DNA of 64,000 bases from PALSA-1004 sp963829085 (GTDB lineage: Bacteria > Pseudomonadota > Gammaproteobacteria > Burkholderiales > SG8-41), in the NCBI GenBank assembly GCA_963829085.1, contig CAWHHJ010000005.1, forward strand, positions 248,001-312,000, given 5' to 3'. Every line of letters starts with the position of its first letter. Position 1 is the stretch's first letter. Positions 18,833-26,985 of this stretch are shown in pieces. The notes below the pieces were generated by a model. That model searched no databases. It saw nothing but the letters and a program-made list of their open reading frames with translations, and was not told where the DNA came from. Both the position numbers and the translations under genes were made by a program.

Positions 18833-19384
18833 ATGCCGGACAAAATTGAACACGACTTCACAGAGCATCCCCTCGAGACAAAGGTCGTGTACGACGGACG
18901 CATGCTCAAGGTCAACGAGGACCGCGTGCGCTTGCCCGACGGCAAGACCGGGCTGCGCGAGTGGGTACACCATCCCGGGGCCGTAGTAATAATTGCGCTC
19001 CTTGATGACGAGACCGTCATTATGGAGCGTCAATATCGGTATCCACTGCGCCGCCATCTCTACGAGTTGCCGGCCGGTAAGATCGAAGCGGGCGAAGAGC
19101 CATTGGTCACAGCGCAGCGTGAGTTGCTCGAGGAATGCGGCTATACCGCGAAATCATGGCGCCATCTGACGACATTGCATCCGTGCGTCGGCTATTCCGA
19201 CGAGCGCATCGAGCTATTTCTGGCGCGCGACCTTGAGCATCAGGGCGCGGCGCTCGATGACGGCGAGTTCCTCGAGGTGTTGCCGATGGCGATCGACGAC
19301 GTGCGCCAGCGCGTGCGCGACGGCCATATCACCGATGTGAAAGTAACCGCGGGCCTGGCCTGGCTCGAGTGGCTGAAGCGTTAG
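18833..19384 (+). CDS. nudF: Nudix hydrolase, probably ADP-ribose pyrophosphatase
   Basis: The 183-aa protein carries a perfect Nudix box at residues 82-104 (G-x5-E-x7-RELLEE-x-GY), the magnesium-binding catalytic helix that hydrolyses nucleoside diphosphates linked to another moiety. The N-terminal 'VREWVHHPGAVVI'-like stretch and 'ERQYRYPLRRHLYELPAGKIE' are typical of the ADP-ribose pyrophosphatase (NudF) subfamily, but substrate cannot be fixed from sequence. It sits directly after nuoN, a recurrent place for this gene in Betaproteobacteria, and faces the next gene tail to tail. Confidence 0.85.
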   Translation: MPDKIEHDFTEHPLETKVVYDGRMLKVNEDRVRLPDGKTGLREWVHHPGAVVIIALLDDETVIMERQYRYPLRRHLYELPAGKIEAGEEPLVTAQRELLEECGYTAKSWRHLTTLHPCVGYSDERIELFLARDLEHQGAALDDGEFLEVLPMAIDDVRQRVRDGHITDVKVTAGLAWLEWLKR

Positions 19385-19395
19385 CGAAGCTTTGA

Positions 19396-21330
19396 TTAGG
19401 CAGCGCTTATGCTGCCCGGGAAGCCGTCGCTTTCGGCGCTGCTTAGTAGTGCCGGCTTGCGGAACAGGTAGCCCTGCCCGAATTGCGCGCCCATGTTCTG
19501 CAGCAGCTTGAGGACTTCCGTCGTCTCGACCCATTCGGCGATCACCTGCTTGTTCATCCCGCGTGCCACGTCGTTCAATGCTTTTACGAAGACGCGATTG
19601 CTCTCATCGATCGCCAGATCACGGATAAAGCCGCCGTCGATCTTCAGGTAATCGACGTCAAAGCGCTTTAAATAATAGAAGGAACTGAAGCCCGCGCCGA
19701 AGTCATCGAGCGCGAACCGGCTGCCCATGTTCTTCAGCTTCTTGATGAAATTGAGCGTGACGTCGATTTCCGACATTGCCGCGGTTTCAGTGATTTCGAA
19801 CACGAGCTGACTCGGGTTCGCTTTGCTGACCGACAACATGCTGACGAAGCGTTTGACCCAGTTCGGGTCGGAAATACTCACGCGCGAAAGGTTAACGAAG
19901 TAACGTACCTTCTGTCCCATCAGCTTGTTCTCATGCATGTACAGCAACAGCTTCTCGACGACGCGCATGTCGAGCTCCTTGATGAGCCCGAGCGATTCCG
20001 CGATTTCGATAAAGTTCCCAGGCATGATTATCTTGCCGTCATCATCCTGGATGCGCAGCAGGATTTCATGGTGCATAGGCTTCTGATCTGTCAGCCGCAC
20101 GACGGGCTGCGAGAAGAGCACCAGTCTGTCCTCGTCGATCGCATCGCGTATCTTTTTTGCCCAGTGGACGCGCTTATGGGTGCTGCGCACGCCGTTCGAG
20201 CCCTGGTCGAACAATACGTAACGATTGCGCCCAAGCTCTTTCGCCTGATACATCGCGATATCGACATTGGACAGCAGGCCCGTTATGTCCGAGCCGTGGA
20301 AGGGATAGAGCGCGATCCCAATTGACGTCGACAGATTTGAGATGCCCTTTCCGTTCGTAGTCTGGAAGCGGTAGTGGCGGACGGTTTCCAGCGAACGCTC
20401 GGCAACGTGAATGGCGTCCTGGCGCAGCGATCCTGGCAACAGAATTGCAAATTCATCACCGCCGAGACGGAACATCTTGCCCGGGATGTCGTGCATCATT
20501 CCCCGCAATGCGCTGCCGACGCCCTTGATCAGCTGATCGCCGGTACGATGGCCGAAATTGTCATTGACGTATTTGAAGTGATCGATGTCGAGAAAAAGAA
20601 TCGCTCCAGGTGTGGCGGTCGAAATCACTTCCTCGATTGCCTTTTGCAGCGCGATCCGATTGGGTAGATCAGTCAGCGTATCGTGCATCGCGAGATGCTC
20701 GACCCGCCGTGTTGCCAGGTGCTGTTCCGTGATGTCGCGTGCCGTCCCGCGGATGCCCTTTATCTGGCGGTCGTCATCGACGAGGACGCGCGCGTTCACA
20801 CCTATCCAGCGGTCTTCACCGCGCGCCGTCTTGACGTGCGTGACGAAATTCTTGACCTCGCCGCTGCGCTTAAGCAGGGCGAGGAACCTTCTATTGGCGA
20901 TGTGTGCGTTGCCGGCTTCGAAATCGAAAAAGCAGCGGCCGCTGAGATCACTCGGCGGCAGCCCGAAGATTTCCTGCGCTGCATTGTTAAGGTAAGTGAA
21001 GCGCCCTTGCGGGTCAGTCGTCCATACGAGGTCGTGGGATGTTTCTACGAGATCGCGATATCGATGCTCGCTCTCGAGCAGCAATTGGATGATCCGCTGC
21101 TTCTGCGCAAGCGTCTTTTTGATGGTTGCGAGTTCTGTGGTGCTTTTTGCGGGACTGATCGATTGCGCGGCGAGTCGGTCTATGAGTTCTTTCAGATAGC
21201 GCCGATGGCCACCCGCCGAACGCTGCGCCTGCAGGACGCCGTCATTGTCCCAGCGTCGCAGTTTCTGGATAGGGATGCTCAGGTTTTCAGAAACTTCCTG
21301 GATCGAGTAATACAGACCTTGGTCGGACAC
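19396..21330 (-). CDS. MerR-type HTH / PAS / GGDEF / EAL signalling protein (RpfR-like)
   Basis: A 644-aa c-di-GMP enzyme with an unusual N terminus. Residues 7-53 form a MerR-type helix-turn-helix with the 'SAGGHRRY' wing, residues 65-95 a probable coiled coil, residues 90-205 a PAS domain, and residues 212-375 a GGDEF domain with intact 'RLGGDEF' (290-294) but no RxxD inhibitory site at the usual position. Residues 390-630 are an EAL domain with E-I-L (422-424) for EAL and conserved Asn480, Glu512, Asp542/Asp543, Lys563, Glu599 and Gln619, so phosphodiesterase activity is plausible. GTG start with AGGG upstream. It lies 137 bases downstream of rpfF on the same strand. PAS-GGDEF-EAL next to rpfF recalls Burkholderia RpfR; the DNA-binding domain is the difference. 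Confidence 0.85.
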   Translation of the reverse strand: MSDQGLYYSIQEVSENLSIPIQKLRRWDNDGVLQAQRSAGGHRRYLKELIDRLAAQSISPAKSTTELATIKKTLAQKQRIIQLLLESEHRYRDLVETSHDLVWTTDPQGRFTYLNNAAQEIFGLPPSDLSGRCFFDFEAGNAHIANRRFLALLKRSGEVKNFVTHVKTARGEDRWIGVNARVLVDDDRQIKGIRGTARDITEQHLATRRVEHLAMHDTLTDLPNRIALQKAIEEVISTATPGAILFLDIDHFKYVNDNFGHRTGDQLIKGVGSALRGMMHDIPGKMFRLGGDEFAILLPGSLRQDAIHVAERSLETVRHYRFQTTNGKGISNLSTSIGIALYPFHGSDITGLLSNVDIAMYQAKELGRNRYVLFDQGSNGVRSTHKRVHWAKKIRDAIDEDRLVLFSQPVVRLTDQKPMHHEILLRIQDDDGKIIMPGNFIEIAESLGLIKELDMRVVEKLLLYMHENKLMGQKVRYFVNLSRVSISDPNWVKRFVSMLSVSKANPSQLVFEITETAAMSEIDVTLNFIKKLKNMGSRFALDDFGAGFSSFYYLKRFDVDYLKIDGGFIRDLAIDESNRVFVKALNDVARGMNKQVIAEWVETTEVLKLLQNMGAQFGQGYLFRKPALLSSAESDGFPGSISAA

Positions 21331-21464
21331 TTGTGCCCTTTCGACGAAGTGCTTATGACGCCGTTATCAAGCGATGTTAATACCTAATTTCGTTCCGTTC
21401 CAGCAATAAAATCACTGCCTAACGCTGACCGCCCGAGCATGACTCCTCGTGTTTGCGCTGAGAC

Positions 21465-22436
21465 CTAATGGACCTGTTGCGATTCGCCAAGACCATTCTG
21501 CCGGGATACAAGTCGTTGCATGAGCTTGAGGTCACGTATATTGAGCCGCAGCGCGCTATCGACCCAAATCTTAACGACATCGATCAGTTCATCGTAATCG
21601 ATGCGGTGCACACGACGGCGCGTGCGCGCGAGTGCAGCAAAACCGTTCTGACTGCGCTTACGCTTCTCGATGAGTGCCGCCACGCCCGTTTCGCCTTCGC
21701 CGTCGTCAACAACGACGTCGACGACCCCTTTTTCCATCATTTGTTGAGCGCTATAAATTTGTCCGCTCGAAATGATCTCTTCCGCACCGCGTTGTCCGAT
21801 TCTGCGGTCGAGGAACGAGTAAGCGCCCATGCCGGGGAACAGATTGAACAAAATTTCCGGGAAGCCGAAACGCGCGCTTTTTTCGGCGACGATCACGTCG
21901 CCCGACAATGCGGCCTCGAAGCCGCCACCGAGCGCGTCGCCTTGCACGAGCGAAATGGTCGTGGCCGGCAAGTCGAACGCCGTGTAATTTGAATACAGTA
22001 CGTCTATGCAGGCGCGGCCGTACTGCAACAGTCCCGCGCGATCCTGCTCGGATATCAATTTCTTGAACAGATCGAGATCGCCGCCGAGATTGAACACGCC
22101 CGTTTTTTCAGAAGCCAGTACGACGTAGTCAATGGGTTGTTCCTCTCCCATGCGCGTAAATTTTCCGTTACTTGCTTTGAGAATATCGTGATAGCTTTTT
22201 ATGTCGCGAAGCAATTCTGCGTTGAAGCACGGACGCGGTTGAGGACTCCAGCGCGACCATATCGCATGCTGGTCTTTGCGATAGTTTGCGCGGAGTTGCG
22301 CCGACGAGAACACCACATCGAGGCCCAGCACGGGCAGTGGCGGTATAGGCCATTGCGGTACACACGGTTCAGTCGGCAGGAGAAAATGCGGATCGGGCTG
22401 GCCGAGCACATCTTGCGGAACATCGTGTGTGTTCAT
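21465..22436 (-). CDS. rpfF: DSF (diffusible signal factor) synthase, RpfF family
   Basis: Crotonase-fold enzyme expected to dehydrate 3-hydroxyacyl-ACP and release a cis-2-unsaturated fatty acid signal. 'GDALGGGFEAALSGDVIVAE' and 'FGFPEILFNLFPGMGAYSF' match RpfF closely. Glu174 and Glu194 are spaced 20 residues apart, exactly like catalytic Glu141/Glu161 of Xanthomonas RpfF. 'NLGGDLDLF' is the oxyanion-loop region. I start at the ATG at 22436 (323 aa), preceded by AGGAG 8 bases away; an upstream in-frame start would add 41 residues without support. Compared with Xanthomonas RpfF it has about 33 extra N-terminal residues, rich in proline. An ordinary enoyl-CoA hydratase is less likely. Confidence 0.9.
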   Translation of the reverse strand: MNTHDVPQDVLGQPDPHFLLPTEPCVPQWPIPPLPVLGLDVVFSSAQLRANYRKDQHAIWSRWSPQPRPCFNAELLRDIKSYHDILKASNGKFTRMGEEQPIDYVVLASEKTGVFNLGGDLDLFKKLISEQDRAGLLQYGRACIDVLYSNYTAFDLPATTISLVQGDALGGGFEAALSGDVIVAEKSARFGFPEILFNLFPGMGAYSFLDRRIGQRGAEEIISSGQIYSAQQMMEKGVVDVVVDDGEGETGVAALIEKRKRSQNGFAALARTRRRVHRIDYDELIDVVKIWVDSALRLNIRDLKLMQRLVSRQNGLGESQQVH

Positions 22437-22488
22437 GTTTCTTTCTCCTAGATGTAAAGTAATTAAGGTCTTCGCCCGAATAATTAGA

Positions 22489-22502
22489 GTGATATTTATC
22501 AC
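22489..22502. promoter_or_regulatory. CRP/FNR-like palindrome upstream of rpfF
   Basis: GTGATATTTATCAC is a perfect 6-base-arm palindrome that fits both GTGA-N6-TCAC (CRP type) and TGAT-N4-ATCA (FNR type). It lies 53-66 bases before the rpfF start, just upstream (on the minus strand) of an AT-rich -10-like TAATTA at 22481-22486. The match is by eye; which Crp/Fnr-family regulator would bind is unknown. Confidence 0.4.
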
Positions 22503-22613
22503 GGAAAGCAAATCTAACATTCTGATAGGTTTGAGTTTTTCGCTTGAAAAAACAGGCATAAGGTAGCTTTTGGCAGTGTCGTAATAATCTAATTATTTTT
22601 GCCAGAAACGCCC

Positions 22614-22656
22614 TTGCAACATAGAGCGCAGGCCGGTATGACATACGCATCATACC
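22614..22656 (+). promoter_or_regulatory. putative aas promoter overlapped by an inverted repeat
   Basis: TTGCAA at 22614-22619 and TATGAC at 22637-22642 have a 17-base spacer and point towards aas. The -10 element lies inside a dyad, GGTATGA (22635-22641) and TCATACC (22650-22656), separated by 8 bases. A repressor or activator site placed over a promoter is one reading. The leader to the aas ATG would be about 75 bases. Confidence 0.35.
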
Positions 22657-22724
22657 GCAATGCGTCGCCAATCTGACTACAATTTATACAGACACTAAAC
22701 AGTTACTGTCGTAGAATCCGGAAC

Positions 22725-24500
22725 ATGCGAACGATCATTAAAGTAGTTCTGTCGCTCCTTTTCCGGGTCACGGTGCGCGGTGACGCCGCGATTCTCTCGA
22801 GCGGCAAGACCCTTGTGCTCGCAAATCACGACTCGTGGCTCGACGGCGCATTGCTGGGATTTTTTCTGGCGCGAACTTGCGTCGTTGTGATGTCTCCTGA
22901 GGCGATGCAATTTCGTGGCAGTACCATTCTTGCGCGCTTCTTTAATTGCGTGACGCTTGACCTTTCGGAGCCGGTGACGGTTAAGCGTGTAGTTCGTCTG
23001 CTTGCTGCAGGAAAAACAGTGGTTATGTTTCCGCAAGGCCGTATAACGACGACGACCACGGCGATGAAGCTCTATCAGTCAGTGGCGACGATCGCCACGC
23101 GGTCGGGTGCCACCGTCGTGCCCGTTACGATTAGCGGCCTTCTCTATTCGCGTTTCGGTCTGTGTCCAGGCGATTTTTCGCGCAGGCGTTTGGCGCGGGT
23201 AACAATCCGGATACATGCCGCGACGCGACTGCCGGAATTTGTTACTTCCGTCTCGCGCGTGAAGCGGCAAACGGCGGCTGACGTGCTAACCGGCGTGATG
23301 CAGCGCGCCGCAGTCGAGTCGCGCACCCGGCACACGCTGTATGAAGCTTTCCTGCACGCCGTTGCAACCTTCGGTCGCCGCCACCGCATTGTCGAAGATG
23401 TGCGCGGCAAGCATGAAACTTATGGCGATTTACTGATAGCAACACTTGGACTTGCGCGCATCGCGTCGCGCGTCGGCGCTGATCGCGAAATTGTCGGTGT
23501 CATGATGCCGAACGTGAGCGTGACAGTGACACTGCTGCTCGGCATGGGCGCCGCCGGCCGGGTGCCGGCGTTGCTGAATTACACGGCGGGTGCGGAGTCT
23601 ATCCGCAGCGCCTGCGTGGCGGCGGGAATACGAACTGTAATTACCTCACGCCGGTTTGTGGAGGCAACGCGGCTCTATCCGGTTCTTGACGCCCTTTGCA
23701 ACCACCGCATCCTCTTCATCGAAGACTTGAAGCTGCAATTCGGCGCGCTCGATAAATTGTGGCTTCTGGCGTGGGCACAATGGCGACCAGCGCAGGTCCT
23801 CAAGAGCGCAGATCCGGCCGCAACCGCTGTCGTGTTATTTACGTCCGGATCAGAATCCCGGCCCAAAGGCGTCGCGCTGAGTCACGACGCAATTCTCGCA
23901 AACATCGCCCAGATGCATGCGGTCATCGACTTCACGCCCGCCGACCGCTTTCTCAACGCGCTCCCGATGTTTCACTCGTACGGTTTAACGGCTTGCACGT
24001 TGATGCCATTGCTCTCCGGTGTTGGACTCTACATCTACACGACGCCGCTCCGCTATCGGGTCATCCCTGAAATCGCGTACATGCGCGATTGCACGTTTTT
24101 ATTTGGCACCGGCACGTTTCTCGCACGCTACGGCCGCGAAGCGCACCCATACGATTTCTATCGCGTTCGTTGCGTAATCTCGGGTGCGGAGCGTCTGAAC
24201 CCAGAAGTGGGCGATCTGTGGCTGCGCAAATTCGGACTGCGGATATTTGAAGGCTACGGAGCGACCGAGTGCGCACCGGTGATCAGTCTCAACACGCCGC
24301 TCGCGTATGAGGCGCAAACGGTCGGGCGGTTCCTGCCCGACGTGGAGCATCAGGTGCTCCCCGTGGAAGGCATCGCCCGCGGCGGCCGGTTGCATGTTCG
24401 CGGTCCGAACGTAATGTTGGGCTATTACCGCTATGAGGAGCCCGGAGTACCTGCAGCCGCCGCAGTCGGAGGTGGGCGCCGGCTGGTACGACACAGGTGA
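22725..24500 (+). CDS. aas: bifunctional acyltransferase / acyl-ACP synthetase (Aas-like), N-terminal part (frameshifted)
   Basis: Residues 1-190 are a PlsC-type acyltransferase with the H-x4-D catalytic motif (His35/Asp40 in 'ANHDSWLDG') and 'VMFPQGRITTT'. From about residue 215 there is an AMP-binding (acyl-activating) domain with 'LFTSGSESRPKGVALSH' near residue 370 and 'FEGYGATECAPVISLN'. Homology ends near base 24446; an extra G at 24444-24447 throws the frame, and the last ~17 codons are spurious. Rejoined with the next entry it makes about 723 aa, like E. coli Aas (2-acylglycerophosphoethanolamine acyltransferase plus acyl-ACP synthetase). It diverges from rpfF across 288 bases. Confidence 0.87.
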   Translation: MRTIIKVVLSLLFRVTVRGDAAILSSGKTLVLANHDSWLDGALLGFFLARTCVVVMSPEAMQFRGSTILARFFNCVTLDLSEPVTVKRVVRLLAAGKTVVMFPQGRITTTTTAMKLYQSVATIATRSGATVVPVTISGLLYSRFGLCPGDFSRRRLARVTIRIHAATRLPEFVTSVSRVKRQTAADVLTGVMQRAAVESRTRHTLYEAFLHAVATFGRRHRIVEDVRGKHETYGDLLIATLGLARIASRVGADREIVGVMMPNVSVTVTLLLGMGAAGRVPALLNYTAGAESIRSACVAAGIRTVITSRRFVEATRLYPVLDALCNHRILFIEDLKLQFGALDKLWLLAWAQWRPAQVLKSADPAATAVVLFTSGSESRPKGVALSHDAILANIAQMHAVIDFTPADRFLNALPMFHSYGLTACTLMPLLSGVGLYIYTTPLRYRVIPEIAYMRDCTFLFGTGTFLARYGREAHPYDFYRVRCVISGAERLNPEVGDLWLRKFGLRIFEGYGATECAPVISLNTPLAYEAQTVGRFLPDVEHQVLPVEGIARGGRLHVRGPNVMLGYYRYEEPGVPAAAAVGGGRRLVRHR

Positions 24501-24897
24501 TGTCGTCGACGTGGACGCCGCTGGTTTCGTAAGCGTCGTCGGCCGCGTCAAACGGTTCGCCAAGATAGCGGGTGAAATGGTCGCGCTCGAAATGGTAGAG
24601 CGTGTCGCGCAGCATGCCTCGCCTCTGCACATGCACGCTGCAATGGTTGAAGTAATTGCGGATAGTGGCGAGGGAACCGTACTTTTCACCACGGATCCAC
24701 AACTCACCCGCGGCACTTTGCAGCGTTCAGCGAAGTTGCTTGGCAGTCAGGAACTCGCGGTCGCACGTCGCATCGCGCATGTCAGCGAGTTGCCGTTGCT
24801 CGGCAGCGGCAAGGCGGACTATGTGATGCTTAAAGAGTTCGTTAAGGAGCGGCCGCTGCCCAAGCTTGTCGAGGTCACGCGGCACGATGGCGCCTAG
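24433..24897 (+). CDS. aas: Aas-like acyl-ACP synthetase, C-terminal part (frameshifted)
   Basis: Continues the AMP-binding enzyme in the +1 frame. 'GWYDTGDVVDVDAAGFVSVV' and 'GRVKRFAKIAGEMVALEMVE' are the A8 hinge and C-terminal lid, and 'LPLLGSGKADYVMLKEF' carries the catalytic lysine region. The real join is near 24448 ('EEPG' then 'YLQPPQSEVG'); the in-frame ATG at 24433 is probably not a start. The stop at 24897 overlaps the stop of the opposing sugar dehydrogenase gene by 4 bases. Confidence 0.85.
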   Translation: MRSPEYLQPPQSEVGAGWYDTGDVVDVDAAGFVSVVGRVKRFAKIAGEMVALEMVERVAQHASPLHMHAAMVEVIADSGEGTVLFTTDPQLTRGTLQRSAKLLGSQELAVARRIAHVSELPLLGSGKADYVMLKEFVKERPLPKLVEVTRHDGA

Positions 24898-26003
24898 CGC
24901 GGCTCTTTATAGCTGATGCGGTAAACCGCGCCGGCCTGATCATCGGACACCAGCAGCGCGCCGTCGGGCATAACCAGCGTATCAACAGGCCTTCCCCACG
25001 CGGACTGGCCCTGCAGCCAGCCTTCGGCGAACACTTCCTGTTTCAGCACTTTTTGGGTGCCTGACAAAACGACGCGCTTTACTCGATAGCCGATTTTCTG
25101 TGAGCGGTTCCATGAGCCATGTTCCGCTATGAAGATGTTATTTTTGTACTCGGCGGGAAACATGTTGCCCGTATAAAAACGCATGCCGAGCGGCGCCACG
25201 TGCGGACCTAGGCGCGCCGCCGGCGCGGTAAACTCACTGCATGCGCGCAGATGTCCGAATTCGGGATCGCTGACATCACCCGCGTGACAGAACGGAAACC
25301 CGAAGTGCATATCCTTCCGCGGCGCGTGGTCGAGCTCACAATCCGGTTTATCATCGCCTAGCATGTCGCGCCCGTTGTCGGTGAACCAGAGTTCCTTCGT
25401 TTGGGGATGCCAGTCAAAACCGACCGAGTTGCGCACACCGCGTGCAAACACTTCCGGTACAGCGTCTGCATTGCGGTCTACAGCGATACGCATGATGTTT
25501 GCGTAGCGATTGCTGTCCAGGTTGCACACATTACAGGGAGCGCCGACCGGGACGTACAGCAGTCCGTCGGGCCCGAACCCGATAAATTTCCAACCGTGAT
25601 GAGTATCCGACGGCAACCGATCGGTGACGAGGGCAGGCTGCGGAGGATTTGCGAGTGTCGCTTCAATATCATCGATACGCAGAATCCGGTTGACCGCCGA
25701 GATATACAGCGAGCCATTGCGAAACGCGACGCCAACGGGGAGATTGAGTCCCGATGCGACGGTGAGCGTTTCAGCCGCCTTGTTATCAGCCGTGCGGATC
25801 GCATACACTTTTCCTGCACGCATGCTGCCGACGAAAACAGTGCCCTTGTCGCCCAGCGCCATCTCGCGAGCACTGGGAAGATTCGCCGCGAAAACGCTGA
25901 TGCTGAAACCGGCGGGCAGCTTGATTTTTTCGATGGGCAGGTCTGCCGCTGAGACTGTCGCATGCAGCAATGAAACGAGCAGGAGCACGAGCATTTTCAG
26001 CAT
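24894..26003 (-). CDS. periplasmic PQQ-dependent sugar (sorbosone-type) dehydrogenase
   Basis: A 369-aa exported beta-propeller protein. Residues 1-19 are a signal peptide ending near 'ATVSAAD'. 'LPAGFSISVFAANLPSAREMALG' opens the propeller, 'RGVRNSVGFDWHPQTKELWFTDNGRD' matches the conserved Gdh/sorbosone dehydrogenase core, and 'EHGSWNRSQKIGYRVKRV' is the family's C-terminal signature. PQQ use is inferred from the family, and no pqq genes are in the window. AAGG lies 6 bases before the ATG. The substrate is unknown. Confidence 0.85.
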   Translation of the reverse strand: MLKMLVLLLVSLLHATVSAADLPIEKIKLPAGFSISVFAANLPSAREMALGDKGTVFVGSMRAGKVYAIRTADNKAAETLTVASGLNLPVGVAFRNGSLYISAVNRILRIDDIEATLANPPQPALVTDRLPSDTHHGWKFIGFGPDGLLYVPVGAPCNVCNLDSNRYANIMRIAVDRNADAVPEVFARGVRNSVGFDWHPQTKELWFTDNGRDMLGDDKPDCELDHAPRKDMHFGFPFCHAGDVSDPEFGHLRACSEFTAPAARLGPHVAPLGMRFYTGNMFPAEYKNNIFIAEHGSWNRSQKIGYRVKRVVLSGTQKVLKQEVFAEGWLQGQSAWGRPVDTLVMPDGALLVSDDQAGAVYRISYKEPR

Positions 26004-26086
26004 TAAAAACCTTCAGGACTAAGCGGACGCTCTAAGCAACGAGTACGCGTCCTTTAATTCGTTCTGGTATTGCCACGAGTAGAACA

Positions 26087-26947
26087 TTGAAACTCATAAC
26101 CTGGAACATCCAATGGGGCCGCGGCTGCGATGGAGTGGTGAGCTTGCAGCGCATCGTTGAAACGGCACGCGCGCTCGCCGACTTCGATGTGCTGTGCCTA
26201 CAGGAAGTCGCTAGCAACTTTACGGACCTCGACGGCAGCTCGGGCGAGGACGAGCCGGCGATGCTCGCCGAACTACTGCCGGAGTATCTCCCCGTGATGG
26301 CCGCTGCCACCGACTTGCTCGCCGCCAACGGCTCACGGCGTTTATTTGGCAACATGATATTTTCGCGACTGCCGGTGCTGCAGGTGTTCCGTCACTCGTT
26401 GCCATGGCCCGCTGACCCCGAAACCGCCAGCATGCCCCGCATCCTGATCGAGTGCGTGATGCAGGCCCCGTGGGGACCGCTGCGTGTCATGACAACGCAT
26501 CTTGAATACTATTCTTTACGGCAGAGAACGGCACAGGTCGAGCGAATACGGGAATTACACAATGAAGCGGTGTCACGAGCGAACACCCGTCTCGGGCATG
26601 GGCATGCGACCGGTCCGTTTCGCGAGCCAGCGCGCACTGCGTCCACAATTCTCACCGGTGATTTCAATTTTCGTCCTGAAGATCCGCTGCATGCACAACT
26701 CATGACGCCGTTGGTTCATAGTGGAGCGCCCTTGCATGATGTATGGCAGGCGTTGTATCCGCTGATTCCTCATGCGCCGACGGTCGGTGTGCACGATCGT
26801 GCTCAGTGGCCGGAGGGCGCTTTTTGCTGCGATTTCGTGTACGTCACCGGCAACCTTGTGTTACGTCTGGAGACCATGCACGTCGATCAGAATTCAATCG
26901 CGTCGGATCATCAGCCGCTGCTGGTTTCGCTCACCGATCCCGGTTGA
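26087..26947 (+). CDS. endonuclease/exonuclease/phosphatase (EEP) family hydrolase
   Basis: A 286-aa metal-dependent phosphohydrolase fold. 'LITWNIQWGRG' (metal-binding Asn), 'DFDVLCLQEV' (metal-binding Glu), 'MTTHLEYYS' , 'LTGDFNFRPED' (catalytic Asp/Asn) and 'SDHQPLLVSL' (terminal Asp-His) are all in the right order, so it should be active. Members act on DNA, phospholipids or inositol phosphates, and this sequence does not say which. Start is a TTG at 26087 with no clear Shine-Dalgarno sequence. No signal peptide, so probably cytoplasmic. It diverges from the sugar dehydrogenase. Confidence 0.82.
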   Translation: MKLITWNIQWGRGCDGVVSLQRIVETARALADFDVLCLQEVASNFTDLDGSSGEDEPAMLAELLPEYLPVMAAATDLLAANGSRRLFGNMIFSRLPVLQVFRHSLPWPADPETASMPRILIECVMQAPWGPLRVMTTHLEYYSLRQRTAQVERIRELHNEAVSRANTRLGHGHATGPFREPARTASTILTGDFNFRPEDPLHAQLMTPLVHSGAPLHDVWQALYPLIPHAPTVGVHDRAQWPEGAFCCDFVYVTGNLVLRLETMHVDQNSIASDHQPLLVSLTDPG

Positions 26948-26985
26948 CGGTTGCGCCGGGCCTGTACGCGTTATTTGCATCGCCT

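Noticed and set aside
19399..19416. Hairpin GGCAGC-N6-GCTGCC at the end of the GGDEF/EAL gene
   Set aside because: It lies within coding sequence and has no T-run. It might help terminate the convergent genes, but support is too thin for a feature.
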